Source of the DNA: Larimichthys crocea
Taxonomy: Eukaryota; Chordata; Actinopteri; Sciaenidae
NCBI RefSeq assembly: GCF_000972845.2
Contig: NC_040019.1
Location: 9,987,868-10,051,867, forward strand
Direction: 5' to 3'
DNA: 64,000 bases
Each line of letters opens with the position of its first letter. The stretch's first letter is position 1. Positions 23,050-35,705 of the stretch are shown piece after piece. The position numbers and the translations under genes were made by a program. A model generated the notes under the pieces. The model saw only the letters and a program-made list of their open reading frames with translations, searched no databases and was not told the DNA's origin.

Positions 23050-26000
23050 CTTTTGCCTTGCTTTGTCTGGAAACAACCCTAACAATAAATTGCAGAACAT
23101 AGAACCAAAACTAGAGGCTGAAAAAACATTGCAGAGCTGAGCGGAAATGCAAAGTTGGGTGGTTATTCTCCATTTCAAAATGAGTGAGTGAGGGGGTCAA
23201 CAATAATGCAATGCAGTGAGGACACAGACCACATTTCATACAAACTAGGGAGCGTATAGCACGGTGTATCTGTGTGGTTGTTACAGACTAACAAAGACTC
23301 CAGTCTGCAGTGTAGTTCATACACCACAGAATTATGTCTGTGTAATTGGAGTAACATTACTGTGGGCTTATGATCAAAGAACATTTTTGTATCATGTCAA
23401 CACTTCTTGTATATATTCACAAGCTCCCTCGCTCCCTCTACTTCCTGAGAAAGTATGTGTAGCTACCAGCAAGGAATAACTGTTCACTTTAGAACCAACT
23501 TAAATCTGCAGGTATATTTAGATTGTTTGGGGGGGGGTCATGCTCTGACATTTTGACAACAGCTCATGTTAAATACTGCGTCTATCTGCCTGCGCAGACA
23601 GCAGCTACAAACACACCCTTTAAATCATGTTGCAGGTACTCCAGTCGCGGTGACAGGTGGGTTGAATTGTATATAATGTATAGATTGTGTTTCATAAATG
23701 GTCTGAGAACCTCTGTGATACCTTGAAATACGGGAGAAAACCTGGAAAAAACTGGATTGTTGCCAGGTATGTAATTCTCTCTGGTTTCATTAATATAAGC
23801 GACCCCTTTCACATTACACAGTCCTTTCATCCATTTTTATATAAAGGAAAAAAAGGATTATAGCAGCTTTAAAGTTAGGTACTTAAAGACAAAACAAACT
23901 GAACAAAACTGATTTGATGCTCATCAACCCTCAACAGCCAGTTTTGTTCTTTAGATTTTTGGCCTGCCATCCCATCTTACAATCCTTATGCCATCATATT
24001 CCGATCTTGTATGAATGTTCTATTTTTTGCTTCTCTTTAGTGTTCATTATGTCTTATCTTGTGTCTCATTTTACATTTTTTGAGTCTATATTTCTAAGAA
24101 GAATAAAGATATCCTAGGGTTTGCCATCTGGATCACACAGCTGAGATAAACAGAACATTTATTAAAACAATGAAAGGTCCATTGGACATTTGGGCTTCTG
24201 TTTTGATGAGAAGCAAACTTTTGCACTGATCTTCAGCTGAACCCACTGGGGTGACCCTTGGGCAAAAGTCAGGTGTGGGTCAGTTCACGTGACAGACTGA
24301 GTTTCAGAGTAACTCATGTTGTCAGCTGGTCCACATTCAAGCCAACTTGGAAAAAATCTATTTTGTGGGTGTACTATAACAGAGGTAAGGGAAGATTAGG
24401 AAAGCAGTATAACTGAACTGAAAACACAAGAGGGACGTATGTCAGGAGCTATTTAGTGGCAGCGTATTTGAAAGTAGCCTATAAAACATACAAATACTGT
24501 AAATATCATCTGACTGAATTGGCTGCATGTGAAAAATGTATAAAATCTAAACATCTGACCATGCCAGATCTTAGAGATTATGTAAGCTACAATGTCAGGC
24601 TGTAAAGTTCACTTCCATGTGTGAAGTGAGTGAGAAAGAAGTATGAAATTAAATGTACAAATGACTTAATGATAAATGATTCGACAATAGATTAATTCAC
24701 TTTCAAAATTTATCACCACATGCATAAAGATGTGAAACTGACTCCAAGAGTAAGTCAAGTGGCATTAGAGTTATTGATGTGTATGGCACTATTAGTTACC
24801 TAAAATATGAGTCTGGCCATATTCAGGATTACGAGGCAGGAGAGTCTACTTGGAAGTCTGCACTTCGCAGTAATTTACAATATGTAAAACCATATGGATA
24901 GGACAGGCACTTTGGAAAATGAGTGCAAAACCATATGGGTAGCTAATGTATCTTTTGTCTCTAAATTGCTGCCAACAGGAGTCTGTTATTTCCCTCTGAA
25001 TGACATTTTTCTTATGTGCATTTGCCAAATCCAGCCGTGATACGGTACATTCAAAGCTGTTCCTGAGGATTAATTTGACTGGCTGGATAAACCTGACTGT
25101 GCAGTTGCACAGATAGCCAGCAGTGATGTTGGAGGGTAAACAGTATGTGAGGGATGAACTCAAAATGATCCCCAAGTAAGATAGCACAATTATATCCCAT
25201 CAGGAATAATGATATGCAGGATTAAGCTGATAGAAAAGGTTTATCCTTCAGTCTAAGGCAAGCAGCGCTTCATGATTAGCATTTGTGTGATCTCTGCATT
25301 ACTACCATTTATTTTCTTCTTTTTTTTCCTTTTTCGATATATTTTAGATATTAACGTATCTGTATTCACGCTGGGAGTGGGAAAATAGTAAAAAGAATAT
25401 AACTCTGGCAAGGCTCATGAATACAATTACATGCAATTTCAGCAAAACTGTCAAGAACACCTTTTTTTAAACTCACAAATTGGCAAAGACACTAAATTAG
25501 CACACACTTACTGTAGTTGTGTTTGAATGACTATAATATAAGATCTGTGTGCAAAGATAGCATGTCTGGTAAAACACTGGACAATAAATGTAATTATACA
25601 CTGAAGTGTGTGGCTGTCTTTTAGTTTGAAGTTCTTTAGTTTGTACATTTTTTCAAAACCAATTTGTATTCTGACTTGAAGTAAACAGTTCTTTTTTTTG
25701 TTTTGTTTCTTTTTTCTTTGTTTTTTTGTTTTTTTTGTGTGTGTTTTTTTGCACTGCACACAATTTAGACCTCTAACAAGCATAAATTACACCGGGAACT
25801 AAAAGACATTTGGCTCTGCATGAATTCCTGCTTTTGCAGTTTTGAAAAGAGAAAATTGCAGAAGCATTTTCTTCGTCATTTTTGCATTTTGAAAGGTAAC
25901 ACTCGAGCTCGCCAACACTGTCGACATCAAAAGACTGAGAAGGGGAATGTTGAATAGTCACATATGAGACACCATGATTTCAATTCTCCACAAATAATGT

Positions 26001-28100
26001 GCGTAACAAGAGTGACGGATAATTCGACATCTTCTGGAAGTCTTTTATGGGAAGACGCTTAGTGAGACCTAGGATTTAACCAATCCAGTGGCATGATGAT
26101 GAAGGAGAAGGTGGCAGCAGAACAAAGCAGTAAAAATAACAGAAATTTGTAGTGCCACAAAACAGGGCGAGCTTTGAGTCTACTGAGAGAACTGATTGAG
26201 ATTGATTTCCCATACTGCAAAAAAGAAGTGAATTAATCAATCAAAAAAGACGGTACTGACTTAATAATTGATCATGGCCTCTGACTCAACAAGTCTGTGA
26301 CAGTTAACAACAATATATTTTTGAAAAAAAAAAAAAAAAAACTCACTGAACTAGCTTTATGTCAAATTTATATGCCATGCCTCTTTAATCCAATGTTCAG
26401 ATCACACCTGTGTTTCATCTTTATTCCTCGTCTTCCCTGCGTATATATCTAAATCCCTTAAAGCCTTTGTGCTACCCGCCTGGTAGGAAGGCAAACATTC
26501 CGTCCTTTCCATACTGTTTCAAAAACTTTGCAAGTACTGCCTTTGTCGTCTTACGTGTGCTGAATTCTGAGAACCCTGAGATAAGGCTGGGGACATGAAA
26601 AACTCAGTTCCAGCTTTGGCAAACATTTTATCCAAGTCTACCCAAGTCTTCTCTTCACATTGGTCAGTTTTAATGTCTGTCATGACTCTCGAACCACCAT
26701 AATGTGTAAAACGTGTAATTAAGTTTTTATAAGGACGTTTCAATGAAAGAAATGAAGGGGTTAAGGATTGGAACTGTTCATTATTATGTTCAAGTATTAA
26801 GTATGTGTCATAACTATATTAAGTACAGTTTGACTAGGTGGCAAAAAAAATATATACAATATTCAAAATCAGTAAACACCAAGTTTGCTAGGAGTGTTGT
26901 GATTTATTATGCCCTGCAATGCAAAAACCTGAGAATATATATCAGTGGTGGAAAAAGGACCGTAATATCAACGGAATCTTATCAGCTGGCTATGTGAGCT
27001 GCATGGCATGGAGGCAGAGCATCATGTGTCACTTATTTTGTCAGCGTTTCTCAGTCCAAAACAACAAGCCAGCTGCAAATAAAGTGAACTTTCTTATAGC
27101 TTTGAATTCTTGAGAGGTTCCTCTTCTGTCTATGCTTTTTTGGCCTTGGGCAGTCAGTTGTGTTTCTTGTCTGACTGACATTTCCTGTGAAAATAATCCC
27201 CAAACTTCACCTGACTTCTGCAAATGGTGGCAGCAGCTTTCTTTGCTGTTAGAGTGAGTGTGTAGCTTGATACAACTTACACTTGTATGCTTCCACCACC
27301 ATCAGAAATATTTAATTCCTACACATAAGAGAACTACTAATCGTGACCATGCAAAAACTTTTTTTTTTTATCCAACAAAGAGAAATGAATAAGAATTTTT
27401 CAATTGTAACTTTATTTTCAGTCAGACTTTGTCTTGGGAATAATGAATGCACCCAAGTTTGAGCCCTCTATTGTGAAGCAAACAGAGTTGACTGGATCAT
27501 TAAATATTCTGAAATACACTTTTTCATCATTCACTGAAGTCGAAGCCAATATTTTTTTCCTGGTTTAACCTTGTAGTTTTGTTAGCCAGTTGCATCTCAG
27601 GTTATCCGTCATGGGTAACATTTTTGTTACTGTTACTTAGTGGAGAAAACTCATGTTTAAATGAATGAAGGCTTAGGTTTAGAAATCTTACTAGTCAAAA
27701 GTTGGGAGTTTTTTTTGTTTTTTTGTTTTTTTTTTAGTTGTTTGTCTCAAAAACACATTAGGTTTTATTTCCTGGAACTCTGTCATCACCATCACACGCC
27801 CACACAGCGTTATGTCTGGCCAGGTGGCAGAATCGTTCTCCATTGACAGCTTTGGAATAGATTTTGGACCTCGTCCTCATTCTCTACATTAACAAGAAAT
27901 GTCTGAGCATTATTGTTCTGTCGTAAACACATAATTTGCAATGATAATATCATTTTTTGCACATTTCTTGTTTCTCTATTTTATCTGCAATTAAACCTAA
28001 CATATAAAACTGAAGTCAGTACTTCAGTTGCAGTGAGACTTGCATTACACTTTGTCTAATGGCGACCTTTTCTGCTGTCTCAGACACTCAACACGGTACC
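23050..28100. other. Non-coding with homopolymer tracts
   Basis: Holds a T-rich tract at 25690-25752, an 18-base A run at 26324-26341 and T runs near 27360 and 27710-27736. CAGTGGTGGAAAAAGGAC near 26944 recalls a common fish repeat start but cannot be extended. No gene was recognised. Confidence 0.5.
26324..26341. repeat. A18 homopolymer
   Basis: Uninterrupted run of A. No retrocopy was recognised directly 5' of it. Confidence 0.9.
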
Positions 28101-28102
28101 CC

Positions 28103-28322
28103 TCAAATCATCTGCAGCTGTCTGCAAGTACACTGGACCAGTTGCCCCCCCTTGACTTTAGTGGCAGTAACAATCGATTTATATGATCCATCCTGCTCAC
28201 ATGCCTCGCTGCAGAACCAGTCTTCATCATCCAGAAATGCACGTTCCGGGTTTGTGCATGACAGATGAAATCCGGGAACCTCCACTGAAATTGCTGCAGC
28301 ATTGCACCATAACCACCTCTCT
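28103..28322 (-). pseudogene. Decayed terminal exon with PHD-type zinc finger
   Basis: Begins after a good acceptor (CTCATTTCAAAG|AG). In the phase supplied by the previous block it reads GERGGYGAMLQQ; a shift of frame then gives GFHLSCTNPERAFLDDEDWF followed by CSEACEQDGSYK and VKGGQLVQC, ending in TGA at 28103. This is the PHD layout: a GxMLQC-like strand, a W/F-H-x-x-C core, then WFCxxxC. The first zinc ligands are damaged and the two readable parts are in different frames, so the finger cannot be translated intact. PHD fingers read histone tails; which gene this came from is not known to me. Confidence 0.45.
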
Positions 28323-28453
28323 CTTTGAAATGAGAAAATGACAAGAGGTGATTGATGAGACAAAATAATTGTTGCCACATCACTTAAATTAAATGTTGCG
28401 TTACTGAGAAGCGTCTTGATTTGAATAATCTTATACTGAATTGCAAAACATAC

Positions 28454-28555
28454 CTGCTTTTACTGCAAAAGCTTTAAGGTCCTCTATGTCTTGTAGCATT
28501 GGTGTCGACATCCTACGTCTCAACAGCCATCAGCCCTTTCATTTGTCACCTTCTT
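28454..28555 (-). pseudogene. Decayed exon of the same PHD-finger gene
   Basis: Bounded by acceptor CTTCCTGTAG|AA and donor GCAG|GTATGT. Read from the acceptor in phase 0 it gives KKVTNERADGC and then a TGA; read back from the donor it gives RRRMSTPMLQDIEDLKAFAV ahead of the junction. The two halves are one indel apart. The donor phase joins correctly onto the reading GERGGYGAMLQ of the next block, which supports true exon ancestry. Confidence 0.4.
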
Positions 28556-28790
28556 CTACAGGAAGATCTTCAGTTGCATGGAAACAACAGAGAGCATACA
28601 GCAACATGAATAGTTTAATAATTTACATTGTAAATTAAAATGCAGAGAGAATTCTGTGTAGAAATATCCTTTGTGAGCACTTGCAAGGTCCTTTACTCCT
28701 TGTGACTTCTATCTATCCCCAGCAATGAGTGTCACGCTTTTGTATGTGTGTGTATGAGTGTCTGAAAGTAATAATAATTTGCCTGTTTAC

Positions 28791-29042
28791 CTGCTGGAGG
28801 ATAATTTCCTTCTGGAACTGGTCGAGAGCATCCACAAGCTGCTCCAAATGCAGAACAGGAGTTACACCGTTGCATCTGGCATGAAAACAGTGGACCAGTG
28901 TGCTCCACGCTCACGCCATCTCCACAACAGAGGACAGGCTGCCGAACATTATGGACGACCAGCATGAATCCCTGGCATCCATCTATGATTTCCAGATCTG
29001 CGATGGTGGTACTGGGATTTGACAAGACCACACCGAGGCTGT
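28791..29042 (-). pseudogene. Decayed exon of the same gene, 84 codons with two stops
   Basis: Length 252, in phase 0 at both ends, with acceptor CCCTGAATGAG|AC and donor CAGCAG|GTAAAC. The frame starts TASVWSCQIPVPPSQIWK and ends VLHLEQLVDALDQFQKEII, broken by one TAG and one TGA, each a single base from tryptophan. Another frame is open through the block but does not join either neighbour in phase. Confidence 0.4.
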
Positions 29043-29396
29043 CTCATTCAGGGAAGATAGGCCAGAGTGAATGAGGCTTCTCAAAACAGAAGAAAAAACA
29101 TGTTTTCAGGGTTGACAACTTTCCCAAAGGACCAATCTATTGTAGTTCAGCCATAATATTCTTTGTTAAAAAGCTGAAACAAAGTACAGATAGAACTAGA
29201 CTGTATGTAAATTAGGTAACTTTGCTGCTAAAGAATTTTCAAAGAATTTAACTTTTTTTAATATAGACACTTCACCAGCTCTCTCCAAACTTGGAGGAAT
29301 GAATTAATTGATATAACAACAAATAGTATTGTTATGTTTAGCTATAAGATAAAATTAAAAGGAAATCAAGATAATGATAAATATGATAAAGCTTAC

Positions 29397-29582
29397 CTCT
29401 TCGTTGATACATTTCCAGGATACGTTAATGAAGTGTTCTTTGACATTATAAATGCTGAAGACGACTTTGGCCAAGTCGACATGCTTTGCCAGTATTCCTG
29501 ATGCAACAAATGTCTCTGGGTGTCTTCTGGATCCAAAAGAGATCCATGAAATCTTTACTGGTCTCAAGAGGAGCACGACTCC
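29397..29582 (-). pseudogene. Exon-like block, 62 open codons, same gene
   Basis: Bounded by acceptor GCAGTTTCAG|GG and consensus donor GAAGAG|GTAAGC, fully open and phase 0 to phase 0. It begins GVVLLLRPVKISWISFGSRR and ends FINVSWKCINEE. No family recognised. It precedes the three downstream blocks in order and phase, so it is taken as the same gene; earlier exons were not found. If the stops in the next block were assembly errors, this could be part of a working gene. Confidence 0.4.
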
Positions 29583-32500
29583 CTGAAACTGCTAGCAGAT
29601 GAAGGAGGACAAAATAGCTCTGACCGCCTCCCTAAGGCAGCAATCGGACAAAAAACACAGCCCCCTCATTAATATGACCACACAACATATTTAAAGTTGC
29701 CAGCATGGGGGGCTTTGCCAAAAAAACACAAAGTTGGCAAAAAAAAAAAAGTTGAACTTGGCTAAACTTCTGCCGGAATGCAGTGCAACATCATCCACCA
29801 AAGAGCTGCGGGGGTAAAACAGATGTGCAAATTTAAATTCCTGGCAAATTACTTTATAATATGAAAGCTGTACAATCCTTCCACATAAAACTGTAAACAA
29901 TTCTCCAGTGTTTTGTCATCTGGTAAGCCTTTAAACGTATGAATCTATTACTCAGACTGGACTTGCTGGATTGTATTTTATTGTCTCACAGGTACCTGAA
30001 ACAACACATCCACCCCAACACAGTCTGTTTAATTTTTCAAAGGCCTATTTTCTGAAAACCCATTTTCTGAGACAGTGTCCTGCTCTGAGTGAATGGGATC
30101 CTTTGAAACACATACTTTTCTGCCCAAGGTACAACAGTTTTCGTTTGACATGCCAGATTTTGTTTTTTTGTTTTTGTTTTTTTTGTCCTTGTCACTAGTT
30201 TGATGTGGAGAGGGCTTAGCGGGAAAAATGATGATATTCACATACCTCTGTGCACAAGTAAGGATTTACCAACATCATCATCATCAAATATGATTAAATG
30301 TGTGACAGTTTCGATAAAACAAAATCAATTGATGTTTTTATTTTTACGTATTTAGTCATGAATATTAAATGTTGAGAAATACCTAAAAGTTGAAACCAAG
30401 TGTTCATGGACTTAACACAGGGCAGCTTTTGCAACACAACAACAAAAAATCAAAATCACAGAAAAGCTTAAACTTAACCTGTGTTTAATTACAGCCCGTG
30501 ATTAATTCTTACACTCACAAACAGATTAATTTACGCAGATGAATGACGGATTGACTCCCTGCTGTGTGGACAGACAATAAAGCCTTTCACCTTAGCATAT
30601 TAGAATATAAAATATGATGTATTACCCTGATATTGAGAGGCTATTTCAATTGTGTTGCATAAGCCCATTAGTCAAAAACTGATTTGTTTGTTTCACATCT
30701 GATTTTCACTTAGCCACAGTATGGCTTTAAACTAATCGGCAGTATATGAATTTTACTGCCCACAAAGCTGTTTTTTGTTGTATGTGGATTCTACATAAAT
30801 ATACACATCGTCTGGGTAAAAGCTGAATAAATAAAATGGTATGGAGAAAATGCAAATAGTCTGGGTGTTAGACAGTACAGAGAAAATCCACCCTGCAGAG
30901 TTAGCTTCAGGGCTGCTTTGCAACACAGGAACAGATATATTTGTGACTACAACCGTGGAGGGGTTTTATGAGAATATGAATGTTTGTTTTTATTGCATGT
31001 GCATGTGTGAATGTGTTTGGGCGGATGCACGACAGCAAGGATATGTGTGACATGTCTGTCTCTGAATATGACAGGCTATGTGAGTGTAAACATTTGAATG
31101 CTGGCAGCAGGAAAGAATGCATGTTGACAACAGTGAAAGCTTTGGGTATTCGGGTTTGGTATTTCCCTTCAACACTCCGAAGAACTTGAATGGTTTCAAG
31201 CCCACTGCAGTAATGCATTTTCAAGAGAAGCATCTGTCATAAGCTTTATACCTCACTGTGACTGCGGCCCATTGAGCAACATCTCTGCACCACGGCGTGA
31301 TCCATGGTCAGTCCTCCCCCCTTTCTGCTCCCACTCCATTTACCCCCCTCCCCTTTTCTCCACACCTGCCCTTCCAATCATGGATGATCCTGGTTAATGG
31401 TGACTTCACCAAGGCCAGCATGGAATGCATTACTCATAAGGTCAGATATCGGTTTCATGTAATATAGTGCTCTTTGCTGCACAAAAGACCTTGCAGTTGT
31501 CCGTGCAAGATGGCAGAGTTTTAGAAAGTCGCAGCTCCGCTCTAAGATTTCATTATCATTTTGAGGAATATTGCAGTAATTAACACTTTGTCCTGATAGA
31601 ATAACATGGCTGGTGTGTTCTTCTATTTCACATAAACTGTACATATACCATATGTTCGGATTTAAGACCACATTCCTATTCTGCATAATTGTCAGGCATA
31701 ACCTTTAGATAATGCTGAATGACCTTTAGCATACAGGCAAGCCTTACTCTCTGGGCAATCTAACCCATCAACATTAAAATCATTTACCGGGTGGGGGGCT
31801 GATAAAGCTTACCTAGCTTTGATGATACCACAAGGGCAGCAGCAATTTGCAGATACAAATCAGAAAATGATTTTGCATTAGCAATCATCCCTGGGTATTT
31901 GCAATTGCCTTGGGGGATGCAGAGGAAAAATATGATTATATGCCATATACTGCACTTCAGTCAGTTTTTAATTGAGGGGAAAACTGGCATTTAATTAACA
32001 ATTGACCAAAAGGAAATGAGTTTTATTGATTTGTTTGCTAAGGGACAATATTCGTCTGTGTATGTGCAGCTCACTTGTTCGGTCCACAGAGGGAACAGAG
32101 AGAGAATTGTTTATCAGCAAATATTGTGGCCAACACTTTGAATTCTATGGTGAACATTCAATATGCAGACAGGCGCCTTCAGAGAGTGGCCTGAAGAAGA
32201 ATGGGTGAATTTACAACACATTTATATACTTAATATTCTGGCACCTAGAAGAAGAACACTACGTTATGTTATCACATGTCCTCAGATGAATGTGCGTTTT
32301 GAAATGATCTAAGAAAAAAAGACAGTAATTATAATCTGAAAGAAAAGCTTGAACGTCACATGCTCATAATCTTAAACGATACTCAGTATTTTGTTGCTGA
32401 GTTGTGGTCTTGCTTTTCATCAGCAGTGCAGCAGAAACCACATGGTCAGCAATAGCTCAAAAGACTCAAGGTCACACAGGTCCCGGTAAGCTTGTTATAT

Positions 32501-34560
32501 TTTACAATTTAGACCGGTTCTACGCTGTTTCAGCTATGATATGTTAATGCGATATGATCTGATTTTTGGTTTTGGTGTTGTTTTCGGTTTTTTTGAACAT
32601 GGAACTAAATGCATGCCTTTTAAAAAGGGCTGAGAGGCAACCTAGCAACAGGGACCAGAAATTTGTGTGAGTGAATAAAATAAAAGAGCCTTTTGTAAAA
32701 GGCCTGTGTCTCCATCAGGAACATGAAGTTATATTTGGAGGAAAAAGTGAAATCAAATTTAGTTTGAACCAAACTGAGGACAGAAACGGCCTAGATACAA
32801 TTCCATCATTAATTAAACAGTTGGTTTTAAAATTTTAAGACCTGGTTTGTGTCATTCCCCAAGAATAAGTCATACACCTGTAATGTTAGCGTGTATGCTG
32901 GATGGACTTATGACATTTTACATGCAAGTTTTATGTGTAAATTATTTACAAATTATCTGTGAAGGCAAAGGGTAAAAGAGCTAATACGCCAACTCTGTTT
33001 GGGGTAAAAGTGCACGACATTGGAGAAAACCGTTTCATCACTTTGGCCAGATCAACACAAAGATTTTAGACTGCTGCAACACTCACACTCACACACACAT
33101 GCCCAATAACTACTTGTTAGAAGGCTGCTGGGTGGGTGGCAGGCACGGTTCATTCCAGATCTCCTCACTAGCAGAACTGTGTGGGTGGAAGAGCATGTCT
33201 GGAGTATGAAAACAGTGCCAAGGTTGTGGCTCATAACACTGGGTAAACACATGGTAGTGACACACAAGAGCTCATGCACTGAGCACACACACTCATGGGA
33301 ACACCAACTACCCCTCGATGCGCAAACACGCACATGCAGACTTGCTTGCATTGCCTGGTTCATGTGCGCTGGCATGATGCCTGCCTTGAGCAAAGGGATG
33401 GAAGACCACTGTTCAGCCCCAGGTCTGATCATTACAGTCAAAATTAACTTACCATCCCATGGCTCCAAACCTCCTGTTCATCCTCCCTTTAATTTCCTTC
33501 ACCTCCCCCCCCTCACTGTTTCTGCTCTGGCTAAAGTGGTGTGAGCTACGCTGGAGAAACGGTCGTGGACTAGAACAGAGTTGAAGTGATAAAAACTCAT
33601 CTCTTCTCTTGTATTTTGGTCGCATTTCATGACATTAATATGTTGTATATTGCGCAGAATTGAGCAAAAGGAGCCAGAGGAGAGTGTAAATGAATACAGC
33701 AAATTAAAAGTAAGTAAAAATGACTGATCTCTCGTCTCTCTTGATTGATCTTGAGCTTGTGCCGACCGCTGATTAGACTGAAAGTGCCATTCTGACTCTT
33801 GACTCACCAAACTGGTTTCAAAGCAGCTTGTGTTTGTGCAGTGTGTTTGCATGTGTGTATGGCATGTGTGTCTGTGCAAGCTTGTCTTTTTTTTATTTTT
33901 TTTATTATGTATGAGTGTGTGTGTGTCTGTGTGTTTGCATAAATAAGCAGTCCAGTCATTCATCATGGTTTCATTTCTCAGCTTCATGAATAATGTCAGT
34001 GTGTACACATCCATTTGATGTCCCCCAGTATAGGACTGCAGTGCAGCTTCTGAGAGCTCCGTTCATTGTAAATCAAAATTAATCGATTAAACTGAATCAA
34101 TTCACTGCATCAAATGTCATGTATATTTTGTTAAATTTCACATCCCACTGATATGGAAATTATCAAGTATGTGTTTGAACACTTGTTAATAAAGCAGGCC
34201 GACTGTTGGCAGAAATTTGAATCTCCTTTACTCATACTCATGTAAGGGTAATGGGGTAGTGAACCTACTAAAAATGTGCATTTTGAATTGAATTTTAAAT
34301 GAAGAATCAGCAATGGAAAAACAGTTTGGTGTTAACAGTTATTTCAAAATAAAACTGACTGACTGACTAACTGAAATATTTCTTCATCCTATAGTGGAAA
34401 CACTGCCAATCGTGTGCACAAAATAACACATGATGAAACAAAAATATCTCAGTGATCTGGCCTATATGAGGGGGAAATAAACAAATAAATAATTCAACAA
34501 ATCAAATCCATGTGGACTAGCAAGACCTAAAGACCTGCTGGGGCAATTAAAGAATACAGC
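29583..34560. other. Non-coding, one conserved-like stretch
   Basis: Frames at 33052-33544 on both strands and the 171-codon minus frame at 33499-34014 are low-complexity or contain TG/CA repeats (33910-33935) and are treated as chance. A C-rich pyrimidine stretch lies at 31312-31372. The stretch 31800-32060 has a conserved-element texture (several AATTA/TTAAT cores). No repeat family was recognised. Confidence 0.45.
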
Positions 34561-34565
34561 CGATA

Positions 34566-34725
34566 CTAGAGCTTGAAACACTTACTTGATTAGTGCATTG
34601 ACGGAAAGTTAATTGGCAACTATTTTGACAATTGATTTATCGTTGAAGAAGCAAAAATGGCAAACAGCCTCTGGTTCCTGCTTTTCCAATGTGAGGCTTT
34701 GTTGCATCTCTTTGTGGTACATCAA
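34566..34725 (+). mobile_element. ATTAATCG-type non-autonomous element, copy 1 (partial)
   Basis: Contains AAAGTTAATTGGCAACTATT, GATTTATCGTTGAAGAAGCA and CTCTGGTTCCTGCTTTTCCA followed by AATGTGAGG, all landmarks of an abundant teleost element whose ends carry GATTAATCGATTAATCG and GGCTGCAAC. Only one end of the element is present. Same orientation as the copy at 45488. Confidence 0.6.
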
Positions 34726-34831
34726 CCAAATCTTTCAGGACGCTGGGTATTGGTTGGAAGATGCTTAAATATGTTATGTTTTCAATTATGTTAATGTAGG
34801 CCTTTGTTTTCATTGGCGTTGTTGCAATTAC

Positions 34832-34905
34832 TGAATCAGAATCACTTTTATTGGCCAGCTGTGTGTACACACGAGGAATACATGTTGCTCTAAATGTACA
34901 TACAG
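34832..34905 (-). mobile_element. LINE 3'-end fragment
   Basis: CTGAATCAGAATCACTTTTA followed by TTGGCCA and ACACACGAGGAATA is the typical start (in this orientation) of a common fish LINE 3' end of the CR1/L2/Rex1 kind. It is short, with no coding part. Confidence 0.5.
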
Positions 34906-35011
34906 ATATAGACATAAATACAGCTAAAAAAAAATGCATTAGCAATATACCTTACTATTGACAAATCAGCCATAACTACAGGGTCCGGCAAGTAAGATCC
35001 ACAACAGGATA

Positions 35012-35019
35012 TGACGTCA
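35012..35019. promoter_or_regulatory. Perfect CRE octamer TGACGTCA
   Basis: Palindromic CREB/ATF site in otherwise CpG-poor sequence (flanks GATA and CATCGCATC). There is no promoter next to it; a single match is weak evidence. Confidence 0.3.
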
Positions 35020-35424
35020 CATCGCATCATGTCATGTTTATTCTTTGTTTTTTTAAGACAGAAAAGCGTCCCAGAGCAGCTAGGCTGAAAAGAGACTCAA
35101 TATAGTAGAAGCACTGTCAAAAACACAAGAGGATTCTCCCTCTGCTACTCAACATACCTCAATCTACAGAAGCAAAACAGGTACAATACCACACACGAGA
35201 AAGTCACATAGCCTCTGGCGTTTGCTTGGTCGCGTTTCGTTTAACAAGTGACCCTATTAACTGGTTATATTCAATAAAGGCAAGACTAGAGAGAGCCCAG
35301 GTGATTAGTACAAGCAGGTACTAAGATGAAACATTATCCTGTTGTACCCATTACCCAAGTAATTTGCAGAAACCAAACAAATAAATGCCGCATACCACGC
35401 TGCAAGAGAAATTCTATCACCAAC

Positions 35425-35705
35425 CTAGTTTTCATTATCGATTAATCTCTCATCTTTTTTTAATTCGTGGATTAAATATTCTGTGTGTAAAAATGCCAGA
35501 AAAATGCCCATCAGTGTTCTCACAGCCTGTGGTGCCAATTTCAAAATTAAAAAAACATAATGGTATTTCTTTCAAGACATACTGTCAAAAGCACAAAATA
35601 TTTGTTTCTCCTTTTCTTGATGAATGACTTCCATCATTAATCAATTATCTAAACTGTTGGAGATTCATTTTCTTTTTCAATTAATCAGTTAATCAGCTAA
35701 CAACA
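35425..35705 (-). mobile_element. ATTAATCG-type non-autonomous element, copy 2 (inverted)
   Basis: Starts TTTTCATTATCGATTAATCT, contains AAAAATGCCCATCA and AAAGCACAAAATA, and ends with AATTAATCAGTTAATCAGC. Both ends of the family are recognisable, so it is close to full length though diverged. Opposite orientation to the copy 0.7 kb to the left. Confidence 0.65.

Noticed and set aside
26938..26990. CAGTGGTGGAAAAAGGAC as a transposon terminus
   Set aside because: Resembles the start of a common fish repeat but nothing beyond 18 bases follows it and no opposite end was found.
31312..31372. C-rich tract as a quadruplex or promoter
   Set aside because: C runs are irregular and separated by T; no CpG enrichment or start signals nearby.
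33052..33544. Overlapping 138- and 121-codon frames on opposite strands
   Set aside because: Mutual shadows in a locally GC-richer stretch with CA words; neither has splice sites or a recognisable motif.
33499..34014. 171-codon minus-strand frame
   Set aside because: The left-central part is Thr/His/Lys-rich from TG and T-run DNA, the rest has no recognisable motif, and there is no splice or poly(A) support.
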